A DNA stretch of 64,000 nucleotides from Paraburkholderia sp. Tr-20389 (GCF_017104565.1 NZ_JAAGPD010000032.1:62001-126000); one strand, 5' to 3'. Shown: positions 42,549-51,807, numbered from the stretch's first letter. Program-made: numbers and translations. Notes: a model not told the origin generated them from the sequence alone.

Positions 42549-42664
42549 TGCGATGCTCCACATTGTCTGCCGATTCGTTCCTGTTAGTTACGACCGGAAT
42601 GCTTTTCAGGAAACCAAATCGCATGATTCATCAATTAGACTCGAATCACGATCAGGAGACAACC

Positions 42665-43603
42665 ATGTTCGAAGGATTCAGGAACGTGTCGGCGACCGTC
42701 GACGACGTACGCATTCACGCCATTCAGGGCGGGCAGGGCCCCGCGCTGTTGCTCTTGCACGGGCATCCGCAAACGCACGCGATCTGGCACAAGGTTGCGC
42801 CGGTGCTGGCGGAGCATTTCACGGTGATCGCCGCCGACTTGCGCGGCTACGGCGACAGCGGCAAGCCGCCGGGCGCCGCCGATCACGCCAACTATGCGAA
42901 GCGCCGCATGGCGCTCGATCAGGTCGAACTGATGCGCGGTCTCGGTCACGAGACCTTCGCGGTGATCGGCCACGATCGGGGTGGGCGCGTCGCGGCGCGC
43001 ATGGCCCTCGATCATCCCGATGCCGTGACGCGCCTCGTGACGCTCGATGTCGCGCCGACGCTCGCGATGTACGAGCAGACCTCGTTCGACTTCGCGCGCG
43101 CCTATTGGCACTGGTTCATGCTGGTGCGCCCCGCGCCGTTCCCCGAGACCTTGATCCGCGCGGACCCCGATCTCTATCTCCGACAGACCATCGGCGCGCG
43201 CAGTGCCGGCCTCGCGCCGTTCACGGCGGCGGCTTACGCGGAATATCTGCGTTGTCTCTCCGATCCCGAGACGGCGCACGGCATCTGCGAGGACTATCGC
43301 GCGAGCGTGACGATCGACCTCGAGCACGACCGCGCGACGCTCGCTTCGCAGCAGCAGATCGGTTGTCCGTTCATGGCGTTGTGGGGCGCGCAGGGCGTGA
43401 TCGAGCAATGCTTCGATCCGCTCGTCGAATGGCGTGCGTATGCGCCGAACGTGCAGGGCGAGGCGCTGCCTTGCGGCCACTACATCCCCGAAGAAGCGCC
43501 GGAGCAACTGCTCGAACGCGTGCTGTCCTTTCTCAGCGACTCATTCAGCGACTCATTCAGCGACTCATTCAGCGACTCATTCAGCGACTCACTCAGCGAG
43601 TAA
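42665..43603 (+). CDS. Haloacetate (fluoroacetate) dehalogenase-like alpha/beta hydrolase
   Basis: A 312-residue alpha/beta-hydrolase. Active-site residues line up with those of fluoroacetate dehalogenase from Burkholderia sp. FA1: D104 nucleophile and R105/R108 (IGHDRGGR), D128 (TLDVAP), H149-W150 (YWHWFM), Y211 (EDYRAS) and H272 (CGHYIPEEAP); the H-W-Y trio is the halide pocket of the defluorinase. The enzyme class hydrolyses haloacetates to glycolate. Context with LeuCD and a C4-dicarboxylate carrier leaves room for another 2-substituted acid. The last 22 residues are a Ser-Asp-Ser-Phe repeat from a 12-bp tandem array. The start has AGGAGACAACC ahead. Confidence 0.88.
   Translation: MFEGFRNVSATVDDVRIHAIQGGQGPALLLLHGHPQTHAIWHKVAPVLAEHFTVIAADLRGYGDSGKPPGAADHANYAKRRMALDQVELMRGLGHETFAVIGHDRGGRVAARMALDHPDAVTRLVTLDVAPTLAMYEQTSFDFARAYWHWFMLVRPAPFPETLIRADPDLYLRQTIGARSAGLAPFTAAAYAEYLRCLSDPETAHGICEDYRASVTIDLEHDRATLASQQQIGCPFMALWGAQGVIEQCFDPLVEWRAYAPNVQGEALPCGHYIPEEAPEQLLERVLSFLSDSFSDSFSDSFSDSFSDSLSE
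43535..43594 (+). repeat. 12-bp in-frame tandem repeat in the dehalogenase gene
   Basis: Five direct units of AGCGACTCATTC, four perfect and the last with one change, at 43535, 43547, 43559, 43571 and 43583, encoding Ser-Asp-Ser-Phe each time. It sits at the very 3' end of the gene, nine bases before the stop codon. Unit gain or loss keeps the reading frame. Confidence 0.95.
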
Positions 43604-43606
43604 CCG

Positions 43607-45025
43607 ATGTCCGACCGAACCCTTTACCAGAAGCTCGTCGATTCGCACACCGTGTCGCGTATCGACGAACACAACGTGCTGCTGTACGCCGATCTGCATC
43701 TGATGAACGAGTACACCAGCCCGCAGGCGTTCAGCGCGCTCGATGCACGCGCCCGCGCGGTGCGCCGTCCGCGTCAGCAACTCGCTGTCGTGAGCCACAT
43801 CATCCCCACGCATGCCGAGTCGCCGCGCGTGATTCGCGACGCAGCGTCGCTGTTGCAGGCGCAGAACCTGGCGCGCAATTGCGAACGAGCCGGCATCCGG
43901 CTCTTTGCGGCGAACGATCCGCTGCAAGGCATCGAGCACATCGTCGCGCCGGAACTCGGGCTGATCCGGCCCGGCATGGTCGTGCTGTGCGGAGACAGTC
44001 ATACCACTACGTATGGCGCGCTCGGCGCACTGGGCTTCGGCATCGGCACGTCTGAAGTCGAGCATGTGCTCGCGACGCAAACGCTCGTGTACCGGCTTGC
44101 GCAGACCATGCGCATCACGATCGACGGCGCGCTGCCATACGGCACGTCGTCGAAGGACGTTGTCATCTGGATCATCAGCAAGATCGGCGCACAAGGCGCG
44201 CGCGGCTATGCCGTGGAATTCGCCGGTTCGACGATCGCATCGCTGTCGGCCGAGGCGCGTATGACCTTGTGCAATATGACCGTCGAAGCCGGCGCACGCG
44301 CGGCACTGATTGCGCCGGACGCGACCACCTTCGAATACGTGCGCGCCCACACCCCTTCACTCGACGACAGGGCATGGCAAGCAGCGCTCGAAGACTGGCG
44401 CGACCTGCATTCCGACGTTGGCGCGCAATTCGACGCCGAGCACCGCTTCGACGCGAGGAACATCGCCCCGTTCGTCACGTGGGGCACGAGTCCCGATCAG
44501 GCCGTCGCCATCGATCAACCGATTCCCGACGAAGCCGCGCAAACGACGCCCGAAGCCGCCGCATCGCTGCGCCGCGCGCTCGACTACATGGGACTCGAAA
44601 GCAATCGGCCGCTTGCCGGCACGCGCATCGACCGTGTGTTCATCGGCTCGTGCACCAACGGACGCATCGAAGACTTGCGCACGGTGGCCGCGATCGTGCG
44701 CGGCAAGCGCGTGGCGGCAGGCGTGCGCGCGATGGTCGTGCCGGGCTCGGGCAGCGTGCGCCGGGCAGCCGAACAGGAAGGCATTGCGAAGACGTTGATC
44801 GACGCGGGCTTCGAATGGCGCGAGCCGGGCTGCTCGATGTGCCTCGCAATGAACGATGACGTGCTCGAAGCCGGAGAACGGTGCGCGTCCACGACGAACC
44901 GCAATTTCGAAGGCCGCCAGGGACGCGGCGGCCGCACGCATCTGATGAGTCCGGCGATGGCGGCGGCCGCCGCGATGACCGGCTGCATCACCGATGTCCG
45001 CACGCTGGAGGCACCCGCATCATGA
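43607..45025 (+). CDS. leuC: LeuC-like large subunit of a 3-isopropylmalate/methylmalate-type hydro-lyase
   Basis: A 472-residue aconitase-superfamily large subunit. The [4Fe-4S] cysteines are in FIGSCTNGRIEDL and GCSMCLAMND; LCGDSHTTTYGALG and TSEVEHVLATQTL are conserved LeuC blocks. It starts 3 bp after the dehalogenase stop and overlaps the small-subunit gene. Since neither leuB nor leuA is near, and the neighbours are a dehalogenase and a dicarboxylate carrier, this may be a catabolic paralogue (citramalate, dimethylmalate or similar) and not the leucine enzyme; the biosynthetic set would be elsewhere. Confidence 0.9.
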   Translation: MSDRTLYQKLVDSHTVSRIDEHNVLLYADLHLMNEYTSPQAFSALDARARAVRRPRQQLAVVSHIIPTHAESPRVIRDAASLLQAQNLARNCERAGIRLFAANDPLQGIEHIVAPELGLIRPGMVVLCGDSHTTTYGALGALGFGIGTSEVEHVLATQTLVYRLAQTMRITIDGALPYGTSSKDVVIWIISKIGAQGARGYAVEFAGSTIASLSAEARMTLCNMTVEAGARAALIAPDATTFEYVRAHTPSLDDRAWQAALEDWRDLHSDVGAQFDAEHRFDARNIAPFVTWGTSPDQAVAIDQPIPDEAAQTTPEAAASLRRALDYMGLESNRPLAGTRIDRVFIGSCTNGRIEDLRTVAAIVRGKRVAAGVRAMVVPGSGSVRRAAEQEGIAKTLIDAGFEWREPGCSMCLAMNDDVLEAGERCASTTNRNFEGRQGRGGRTHLMSPAMAAAAAMTGCITDVRTLEAPAS

Positions 45026-45636
45026 CCCGACTCACGACCATTCAAGGCAGCGCCTTGCCGTTGCCGATCGACAACCTCGATACCGATCAGATCATGCCGA
45101 AGCAGTTCCTGCGCATCATCGACAAGGCGGGCCTCGCCGACGGTCTGCTCTACGACCTGCGCTTCGATGCGCGCGGTGCGCCTCGCGCGGACTGCGTGCT
45201 CAACCAGAGCGCTTACGAGAACGCGCGCATCCTGATCGGCGGCGCGAACTTCGGCTGCGGATCGAGCCGCGAGCACGCGGTGTGGGGTTTGCAGCAATAC
45301 GGCTTTCAGGCGGTACTCGCGCCGAGCTTCGCGGAGATCTTCTATTCCAATGCAATGAATAACCGCCTGCTGCTCGTGCAATTGGAGCGCGACGCGATCG
45401 ATGCGCTGATGCACGAGGCGATCGAGACGCCCGGTGCATCGATTGCGATCGATCTCGAACAGCAGATGGTGAGGTCCGCGTCGGGCGAACGATACGCGTA
45501 TCCGCTCGGCGCGCGCCACAAGCGCATGGTGATCGAGGGCATGGATACCGTCGATCTGACGCTCGACTCTCTCGCCGCGATCGAAGCATTCGAACAAAAG
45601 CATTTTGCGCGGCATCCCTGGGCGCAAGTGATGTAA
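45022..45636 (+). CDS. leuD: LeuD-like small subunit of the same hydro-lyase
   Basis: A 204-residue swivel-domain subunit. It has LPIDNLDTDQIMPKQFLR at the N-terminus and the substrate-binding GGANFGCGSSREHAVWGL block. Its ATG overlaps the LeuC stop in an ATGA, so the two subunits are translationally coupled, and their products form the heterodimer. The length is normal for LeuD. The function follows the large subunit: hydration or dehydration of a 2- or 3-hydroxy-dicarboxylate. Confidence 0.9.
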   Translation: MTRLTTIQGSALPLPIDNLDTDQIMPKQFLRIIDKAGLADGLLYDLRFDARGAPRADCVLNQSAYENARILIGGANFGCGSSREHAVWGLQQYGFQAVLAPSFAEIFYSNAMNNRLLLVQLERDAIDALMHEAIETPGASIAIDLEQQMVRSASGERYAYPLGARHKRMVIEGMDTVDLTLDSLAAIEAFEQKHFARHPWAQVM

Positions 45637-45744
45637 CTGCGCATCCGTCGCGCGCCGCGGCGGCTTCCCTGTTTCAGCCGGGCCGATTCCCTTCCGATCG
45701 AAGAAGGGAAGGGCTCCCCTTTGCCTCGAAAATGGAGGAGACAC

Positions 45745-47097
45745 ATGAAACGCAAACCGTTCTACACGATTCTCTATGTGCAGGTGCTGGCGGCCATCGT
45801 CGCCGGCGTGCTGCTCGGCCATTTCGCGCCGCATGCAGCGGTGGCGTTGAAACCGCTCGGCGATATGTTCATCAAGCTCGTGCGGATGATCATCGGCCCC
45901 GTGATTTTCTGCACGGTCGTGACGGGTATCGCTGGAATGCAGGACATGAAGAAGGTCGGGCGCGTCGGCGGCAAGGCGCTGCTCTATTTCGAAGCGGCCT
46001 CCACGCTGGCGCTGGCGATCGGATTGCTTGCCGCCCATGTGCTCGCGCCGGGCAAAGGCTTCAACGTCGATCCGTCGACGCTCGACGCGCACGCAGTTTC
46101 GGGCTATGCGGCGCAGGCGGCGCATGGCGACGGCATCGCCGGATTCATCGCGCACGTGATACCCGAGACGTTCGTCGGCGCGCTGGTTCAAGGCGACATC
46201 CTTCCCGTGCTGCTGATCGCGATGCTGTTCGGCACGGCACTGGCGCTGATGGGCGAGCCTGCCGCGCCCGTCACGCAGTTGATCGAGACCTTGTCCAAAG
46301 CGTTCTTCCGCGTCGTGCGGATGGTCACGAGTCTCGCGCCGATCGGCGCCTTCGGGGCGATGGCCTTCACGATAGGCCGTTACGGCATCGTCTCTTTGCT
46401 GCCGATGCTGAAGCTGATCGGCGCGTTCTATCTCACCGCGTTTCTGTTCGTGGCTGTCGTGCTCGGTGTCGTCGCGCGTCTGTGCGGGTTCAGTCTCTGG
46501 CGTTTTCTTGCCTATATCCGCGACGAACTGCTGATCGTACTCGGTACGTCGACATCCGAAGCGGCGCTGCCGCAACTGATGGACAAACTCGAACGAATGG
46601 GTTGTCCGCGCGGCGTCGTGGGGCTCGTCGTGCCGACCGGTTACTCGTTCAACCTCGACGGCACCAACATCTACATGACACTCGCGGTGCTGTTTCTCGC
46701 GCAGGCGACCAATACGCATTTGTCCTTCGGGCAGGAAATCACGCTGTTGCTCGTCACGATGCTGACCTCGAAGGGATCGACGGGCGTGACGGGCGCGGGC
46801 TTCATCACGCTCGCCGCGAGCCTGTCCGTCGTGCCGACCGTGCCCGTCAGCGCGATGGTGTTGATTCTCGGCATCGATCGCTTCATGTCCGAATGCAGGG
46901 CATTGACCAACATCGTGGGCAATGGCGTGGCGACGATCGTGGTGTCGGCGTGGGAAGGCGGGCTCGATCGAGCGGCGCTCGCGACGGCGTTGAGCCATCG
47001 CGATCGGGACGGAGGCGATGGGTGGTCGCCGGCCGCAGGCGAAACGGCTGCTATCGACGATCGCGAACGGTCCTTCACCAATGATCTGATTCCGTGA
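45745..47097 (+). CDS. dctA: C4-dicarboxylate transporter, DctA type (DAACS family)
   Basis: A 450-residue sodium or proton:dicarboxylate symporter. Family landmarks are [38 protein letters not shown] (hairpin HP1 serine motif), [19 protein letters not shown] and [12 protein letters not shown]; the final 40 residues are charged. The start at 45745 has GGAGGAGACAC ahead. It follows the LeuCD-like pair by 108 bp in the same direction, so the natural cargo is the dicarboxylate that this hydro-lyase acts on. A housekeeping dctA elsewhere is likely. Confidence 0.92.
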   Translation: MKRKPFYTILYVQVLAAIVAGVLLGHFAPHAAVALKPLGDMFIKLVRMIIGPVIFCTVVTGIAGMQDMKKVGRVGGKALLYFEAASTLALAIGLLAAHVLAPGKGFNVDPSTLDAHAVSGYAAQAAHGDGIAGFIAHVIPETFVGALVQGDILPVLLIAMLFGTALALMGEPAAPVTQLIETLSKAFFRVVRMVTSLAPIGAFGAMAFTIGRYGIVSLLPMLKLIGAFYLTAFLFVAVVLGVVARLCGFSLWRFLAYIRDELLIVLGTSTSEAALPQLMDKLERMGCPRGVVGLVVPTGYSFNLDGTNIYMTLAVLFLAQATNTHLSFGQEITLLLVTMLTSKGSTGVTGAGFITLAASLSVVPTVPVSAMVLILGIDRFMSECRALTNIVGNGVATIVVSAWEGGLDRAALATALSHRDRDGGDGWSPAAGETAAIDDRERSFTNDLIP

Positions 47098-47129
47098 CTG
47101 GGGCGGTTGGTCAACGCTCAGAGAATGCG

Positions 47130-48608
47130 TTACGGCGACTGCACCTGTACGGGGGCACCAGGCTTGCCCGACTCTTGCGGGGCGACCACGAGGTAGCGCC
47201 GCTTGTCGCCGGCGTCGACCATTCCGGGTGTGACCAGTTGGCGAATCTGCCCGAGCGCATTGACGATCGCCGAGCCGGCCGGATTGGACATGAAATTCGC
47301 GAGCACCTGCAGGTCGCCTTTTCCATCGGCGTTATAGGCAAGACCCAATACGTAGGGCTGCCGCGGTTGCAGACCCGTGACGGCGGCCTGCAGAACCTGC
47401 ACGAGCCCCTGATCGAACAACGCGACAGTCGTAGGCGCGTTGGCGGTATCCGCCGTCTTGCCCGAGCCCGCCGGCACCAGCACGATATGAACGCTTTGAC
47501 CGGCCAGGCCAAGCGCTTGCAGGTTCTGTGCAGCATCGCCTTCGGGCACCGCATTCGGCACATAGGTGACGGCCTGCGGCGCCTGGCCGATGGGCACTGT
47601 TGCGATGACCGTGTTGGTCAGTGTGTCGATCGCGGTCATCGCATCGGCGTTTTCGAGGCCGACATAAATGCGGCGGCCGTCCCCCGACGGCCATAGCCCG
47701 TGCGGCAGGTTGCCGACAGGAATCGTCGCGACCTGCGAAAAGTCGTCGGTTCGAAATACCTTGATCACGTTCAGGCCGCCGACGCTGACGTACGCGAACG
47801 TGCCCTTGTCGTTGTGCACGATGTTCACGTGATTCGTGATCGGGCCTGTGTCCAGGATCGTGATCGGCGCGAATGGCGGCCTTGCATCGAATACCTGGAC
47901 CTTGCCGGTGTCCTTGAGTGTGAACCAGACCTGTTTGCCGTCGGGCGTTGCAGCCAGGTCGGGACAGAAGGGGCTGGCCTGTTTGACCGTCCCGACGATC
48001 TTGTGGCTCGCCACGGACGCCACCTCGATCTCCGGGTTGAAGGACGAACACACATACCCGTACTTTCCGTCCGGCGAGAAGATCTGCATGCCGGGGCCGG
48101 ACGGGACAGTGATGCGTGCTTTCTCCTCGTATGTTTTTCCGTCGAGTACCGCAACGTAATTTTCGCCGCGCACGGTCACCCAGACCTCTTTTCCATCGGG
48201 CGTAAAAAAGGCCTCGTGAGGAGAGCGGCCGACATAGGTGACATGCTTGACGGCGTTGGTCTGCGTGTCGATGAACGAAACCGAATTCGATCCGATCGAG
48301 ACGACCGCGATCGTGTGATGGTCCGGCGAGAAACCCATGCCGTGCACAAGCAGTTGACCTTTGTACAACGGACTGAAATTGCCAGGCGACGGGTCGCCGA
48401 GCCGAATCAGGCCGAGCAGCCTGTTGTCGGCCGGGTCGATCACCGACACCGTGTTCGAGAACTGTTCAGCAGCGTACACGCGATCGTGATGGCTGATGGG
48501 AATGTCAGGATCGGATTGCGATCCAGGGGCCTGCCCAGCCCAAACGAACTGCGCTGTCACGAACGCGGCTGCAAACAACGCGACGGTGATGGTGGATTCG
48601 TGTTTCAT
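47130..48608 (-). CDS. Secreted YVTN-type beta-propeller protein
   Basis: A 492-residue exported protein: signal peptide residues 1-24 (ending VWA), then a seven-bladed YVTN/YncE-like propeller (NTVSVIDPADNRLLGLIRLG, VAVLDGKTYEEKARI, NLPHGLWPSGDGRRIYVG, DTLTNTVIATVPIG). The last 120 residues form an extra domain (VALFDQGLVQVLQAAVTGL and NALGQIRQL), which I cannot name. It overlaps the DUF305 gene upstream by 4 bases (ATGA), so the two are made together. Such pairs occur with metal or redox-stress functions, but the role here is unproven. Confidence 0.85.
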   Translation of the reverse strand: MKHESTITVALFAAAFVTAQFVWAGQAPGSQSDPDIPISHHDRVYAAEQFSNTVSVIDPADNRLLGLIRLGDPSPGNFSPLYKGQLLVHGMGFSPDHHTIAVVSIGSNSVSFIDTQTNAVKHVTYVGRSPHEAFFTPDGKEVWVTVRGENYVAVLDGKTYEEKARITVPSGPGMQIFSPDGKYGYVCSSFNPEIEVASVASHKIVGTVKQASPFCPDLAATPDGKQVWFTLKDTGKVQVFDARPPFAPITILDTGPITNHVNIVHNDKGTFAYVSVGGLNVIKVFRTDDFSQVATIPVGNLPHGLWPSGDGRRIYVGLENADAMTAIDTLTNTVIATVPIGQAPQAVTYVPNAVPEGDAAQNLQALGLAGQSVHIVLVPAGSGKTADTANAPTTVALFDQGLVQVLQAAVTGLQPRQPYVLGLAYNADGKGDLQVLANFMSNPAGSAIVNALGQIRQLVTPGMVDAGDKRRYLVVAPQESGKPGAPVQVQSP

Positions 48609-49105
48609 CGTTGGTCCCCTTGCATAGGGTTCGGCATGTTCATTTGCATACCCTGGTCGGACGTCCGGTGAGCAGGAGCGGCAGATCGGGAAGCCGGTTG
48701 TTGCTGGTCCGGAGCGGGGGCGGGTGCCGGCAATGGTTGCCCGAGTGCGACGCGCATGGCGACGATTTCCTGTTGTTGCTCGACGATGATCTCCTGCGCG
48801 ATACGGCGCAACTGTTCGTTGTGTCCGTAACGCAGTTCGGCCTGCGCCATGTCGATGGCACCTTGATGGTGAGGCACCATCATTGCGACGAAATCGCGAT
48901 CGACGTCACCCGTCGGTCTCGTGGACATGCCGTCCATCATTCTCGTCATGGCGGCGTGGTTCTCTGCCAGGAAGGGCGTTTCGCCCGATGCAGCGTCGGT
49001 CTGTAAGCCGGCCGTCAGCGCCGGCGTGTCGCCAAGCGCTGTGATCGCCACGGCAACGATGAGCTTCAGGATCGTCCGCAGGTTACGAGGACTTGGGATG
49101 CGCAC
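48605..49105 (-). CDS. DUF305 (CopM-type) exported protein
   Basis: A 166-residue protein with an N-terminal hydrophobic export segment (residues 11-32) and the DUF305 helical core: MTRMMDGM, DFVAMMVPHHQGAIDMAQAEL, then EIIVEQQQEIVAM. The HHxGAI-M motif with many Met and His residues binds Cu(I)/Ag(I) in the characterised member CopM. The C-terminus is Pro/Ala/Gln- and Met-rich. The GTG start at 49105 has GGGAGAACC ahead. It is the first gene of the pair with the YVTN propeller. A periplasmic copper-handling role is an inference from the family. Confidence 0.88.
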   Translation of the reverse strand: MRIPSPRNLRTILKLIVAVAITALGDTPALTAGLQTDAASGETPFLAENHAAMTRMMDGMSTRPTGDVDRDFVAMMVPHHQGAIDMAQAELRYGHNEQLRRIAQEIIVEQQQEIVAMRVALGQPLPAPAPAPDQQQPASRSAAPAHRTSDQGMQMNMPNPMQGDQR

Positions 49106-49768
49106 GATGGTTCTCCCATTGTGACGAACAGGTATTTCTTTGGACGTCGCGCGGATGAGGATTCGAGCGCGATCGGGTGCCGTCGAATTACCCGTGAACT
49201 ATCGCGCAGGTCATCGGAACTTGCAGACATGGTGGCGCGTGAGGCGGCCGGTCCGAAGACGACCTTGCATGGCTCACTCTGCGCATGGACCGTATCGTTG
49301 TGCGTACACCGGAAAGACCGGGCCTTCTGCCGGCACATGGAGCATGCGCTGCGAGACATACTGCGCGGCGTCATCCGGCCACTTGCTGAAAATTCACCTG
49401 GCAGCCGCACACATCGTGCATTACAGTAATTGTGCTACGCGCCTTTCAAGCGTGGCTGACTCACGAAGTCACAACTGTGCGGACTTTCGTGCAACTCGCT
49501 TCTGCCCGTGTCCGCCGACACCGAGCGAAACATGGCTGCTCGGTGAAGGGCGTCGCCATTCATTATTCTGGCCCACGCCACACTCCTCGACACACGGCCG
49601 TGCCCATGACCTCGCGTTCTCGCGTCGCGTGCGCAGCACATGACGCCTGAGAGGGATTGCTGCAGCCATTCTGGTTTTATCTATTCGAATCGGGCGCTTG
49701 CACTATCCAGGCACCAGGCGTTCGTGCGTCGTGATGTCAGGCGACCGATTCGGTATAAGGAGGCAACC
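49106..49768. other. Gap with no supported gene
   Basis: About 660 bp. A GTG-started frame of 102 codons (49121-49429) lacks a ribosome site and family features, so I do not call it. The right end should hold the promoter of the secreted-protein gene at 49769. I see no repeat, tRNA or terminator. Confidence 0.4.
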
Positions 49769-50344
49769 ATGAAGATCAAGTATTTAAGCATTGTGTCGGC
49801 GACAGCCGTTGTGCTTCTTTCGTTCAGTGGTGCGGCAAATGCGGGCGGCCTTTGCTCGACCGCAACGCTGAAGGGACCGTTTAGTTTCATCGGTCATGGG
49901 GAGATACTTGGATTGAAAAAAGCTTCCAATGGTACGTTGCATCTGTATGCCGCACCGTCGATCCTCGATGACGTCGCGCTGGTGACGTTCGACGGTAAGG
50001 GCGGCTTTCAACGCACCGACTTCGGCATGATCGGCGGCTTGCCGAAAGGAGGGAAGACGACGTTCAATCCGGTTCAGCATGGCTACTACACGGTGAACTC
50101 CGATTGCACCGGCACCATGAAGATCATCTATGACGCGGGCGGAGCGGTGCCGGCCGGCGTCGAGACCGATCTGAACATCGTCATCGCCGACGACGGCACG
50201 CTGGTCGAATCCGTCGTGTACAGAGCAGTCACCGTGGGAGGCTCCAGCCAGGACGGCGAGGCGGTGTGTCCGCCGGACTGCGAGCAAGGTGTGCAGGAAA
50301 GTTTCGAAGGGAAGAAGGTCGTGAATTTCGGCTTCTTCCGCTAG
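49769..50344 (+). CDS. Secreted protein of unknown function
   Basis: A 191-residue protein with a clean signal peptide (residues 1-23, ending GAANA), then GGLCSTATLKGPFSFIGHG and a beta-rich body with four Cys in all (two of them in VCPPDCEQG, so disulphides are likely). The start at ATG 49769 has AAGGAGG at ideal spacing, a strong sign of good expression. I do not know a characterised relative; the LKGPFSF opening and the DGKGGFQRTDFGMIGG strand recall secreted proteins annotated only as hypothetical. It stands alone and is followed by a membrane-protein gene 173 bp on. Confidence 0.8.
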   Translation: MKIKYLSIVSATAVVLLSFSGAANAGGLCSTATLKGPFSFIGHGEILGLKKASNGTLHLYAAPSILDDVALVTFDGKGGFQRTDFGMIGGLPKGGKTTFNPVQHGYYTVNSDCTGTMKIIYDAGGAVPAGVETDLNIVIADDGTLVESVVYRAVTVGGSSQDGEAVCPPDCEQGVQESFEGKKVVNFGFFR

Positions 50345-50517
50345 CCGGTTCCCGGATGGGGCTCACGCTCGCGAAGGCGCATGCCAAGAGCGGCGCTGAG
50401 CCCTTCGGAACGTCTGGCTTGCGGTATAAAATGCGCGATGTCCGGGGCGAGGTGCGGTGTTGATTTTGTTAAGGCACCTCGGCGAACTAAAAATAGAAAA
50501 ATGTACCAAGCGCATTT

Positions 50518-51387
50518 ATGCCAGAAAATCAAACGGCAGCACTCACCGATGCCATTCCTGAAGCATCCGTTCGAAAGCACGCGACGATAACGATCATCGC
50601 GTTCAGCACCATGCTGGTCTCGGTGACACAGCTCATTCAGACATTCGTTTTCTGGATCGTCAATCGTCACCAGGCTTTGGAGGTGATCCATCTGACGCCG
50701 TGGTTGAGCCTGATATTGCAGGTTGTCACGCCGATTGCACTCATCGGGTTGCTGGCCGCGGGTATTGGACTTGTCCGGCGAAAGCGATGGGGGCGACCGC
50801 TTTTCGCGTGGACCGCGATAGCGTGGATGCTCGTCGTCGCGTTGCTGTCCTACTGGATCATGACGGTCGTGAATTTGCCCGTGTTTCTGCTGGCAATCTG
50901 GCTGCTGCATAAAAAGAAGAGCGCTGACTCGACGAACGCGTCCGAGACTCACGCACCGTGGAGCGTGCGTCATGTCACGTCCATCACATGTCTCGTGCTG
51001 TCGTGCACATTGCATCTGTGGGCCTGGCTCGCAGCAATTTCCCCTTCTTCATGGGTGTGGACAATCATTCCACATGGACATCCGTGGCATCTGCTTCTGC
51101 CCAGCGCGATCCTGCTTATCGCCGGTGCGATGCTCGCTGCAAAATCCAGCCGGATATGGAGCGCGGGCGTTGTTTTGATGGTGTTCTGTGTCGCAATGGG
51201 GGATCTGCTCGTGTCGAGCATGCCGTTGAGCACGTCGCTGTTCAGATACCTGCCGGAACCGAAAGGGTATGGGTTTCTACCTTACGACTTTATGATCAAG
51301 TATCTGCTGGTGGTTGGGGGCATCGCTCTTTCAATGCTGCACTTCTCGCGCCGAACCATAATTGCAAGCGACTCGCAAAAGGCTTAA
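50518..51387 (+). CDS. Integral membrane protein of unknown function
   Basis: A 289-residue protein with about seven to eight hydrophobic segments in two groups (residues 25-130 and 150-280), separated by a charged loop KKKSADSTNASETHAPW. No enzymatic motif is visible; the second half has His and Trp residues in WTIIPHGHPWHLLLP. There is no strong ribosome site at the ATG, so the exact start is uncertain. It stands downstream of a secreted protein gene in the same direction; no family is recognised. Confidence 0.65.
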   Translation: MPENQTAALTDAIPEASVRKHATITIIAFSTMLVSVTQLIQTFVFWIVNRHQALEVIHLTPWLSLILQVVTPIALIGLLAAGIGLVRRKRWGRPLFAWTAIAWMLVVALLSYWIMTVVNLPVFLLAIWLLHKKKSADSTNASETHAPWSVRHVTSITCLVLSCTLHLWAWLAAISPSSWVWTIIPHGHPWHLLLPSAILLIAGAMLAAKSSRIWSAGVVLMVFCVAMGDLLVSSMPLSTSLFRYLPEPKGYGFLPYDFMIKYLLVVGGIALSMLHFSRRTIIASDSQKA

Positions 51388-51561
51388 GAACAACGTCTCG
51401 TATCTGCTTCGATTCGTTTCCCAGCCGCATTCTTCCGGGTTCTTGAAGAGTGTTTTGCAGCGTCGGCGCTGTAACGTGAGTAATAGCCGCTGCTAGACTT
51501 GAAGAGTCGAAATGAGAGGGCGCGTCACCCCATCCGGCAATGGGATTGGGCGCGAAAAGCC

Positions 51562-51807
51562 ATGAACGTCTTCAAGTTGTTAGCGTTGACTTCGATGCTG
51601 GTGTGCGGTGCCGCGAATGCGGGCACGCTTCAGGCAACGGAGCACCCAGCCAGTGTTCCCAGCAACGGTTACGTCGTGCAGTGCGACCCCGTGTCGTTTG
51701 CGACGGGAAGCGCGCAGAATCGCGCGACGTGTCGCCGGGAATTTGCACGCGAGGCGCGTCCGAACGTGCAAACCTCGCCGCTCACGGCATCCGATTACGC
51801 TTCCTGA
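51562..51807 (+). CDS. Small exported protein of unknown function
   Basis: An 81-residue product with a signal peptide (residues 1-20, MNVFKLLALTSMLVCGAANA) and a short polar mature part with two Cys (VVQCDPVSF and NRATCRREF) that may form a disulphide. Small secreted proteins of this general size are common in Burkholderiaceae and mostly uncharacterised. The 3' end overlaps the convergent LacI gene by 13 bp. The frame opens at 51499, but the signal peptide supports the start at 51562. Confidence 0.6.
   Translation: MNVFKLLALTSMLVCGAANAGTLQATEHPASVPSNGYVVQCDPVSFATGSAQNRATCRREFAREARPNVQTSPLTASDYAS

Noticed and set aside
40993-42624. Upstream extension of the SGNH esterase reading frame to almost 900 codons
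   Set aside because: The extension is antisense or out of frame to the flgM-like and LysR genes; the signal peptide at 40992 marks the real start.
43535-43594. CRISPR-like array
   Set aside because: The units are 12 bp, adjoin without spacers and lie in frame within a gene.
45687-45710. Terminator between leuD-like gene and dctA
   Set aside because: The perfect 8-bp stem TTCCCTTC/GAAGGGAA has an 8-nt loop and no T-run after it, so readthrough into dctA is likely.
44584-46998. Very long minus-strand open frame (over 800 codons)
   Set aside because: It is antisense to leuC, leuD and dctA, has an Arg/His-rich low-complexity translation and no ribosome site; an effect of high GC.
49121-49429. 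Possible 102-codon gene starting with GTG
   Set aside because: No ribosome site, signal or family motif; codon pattern not convincing.
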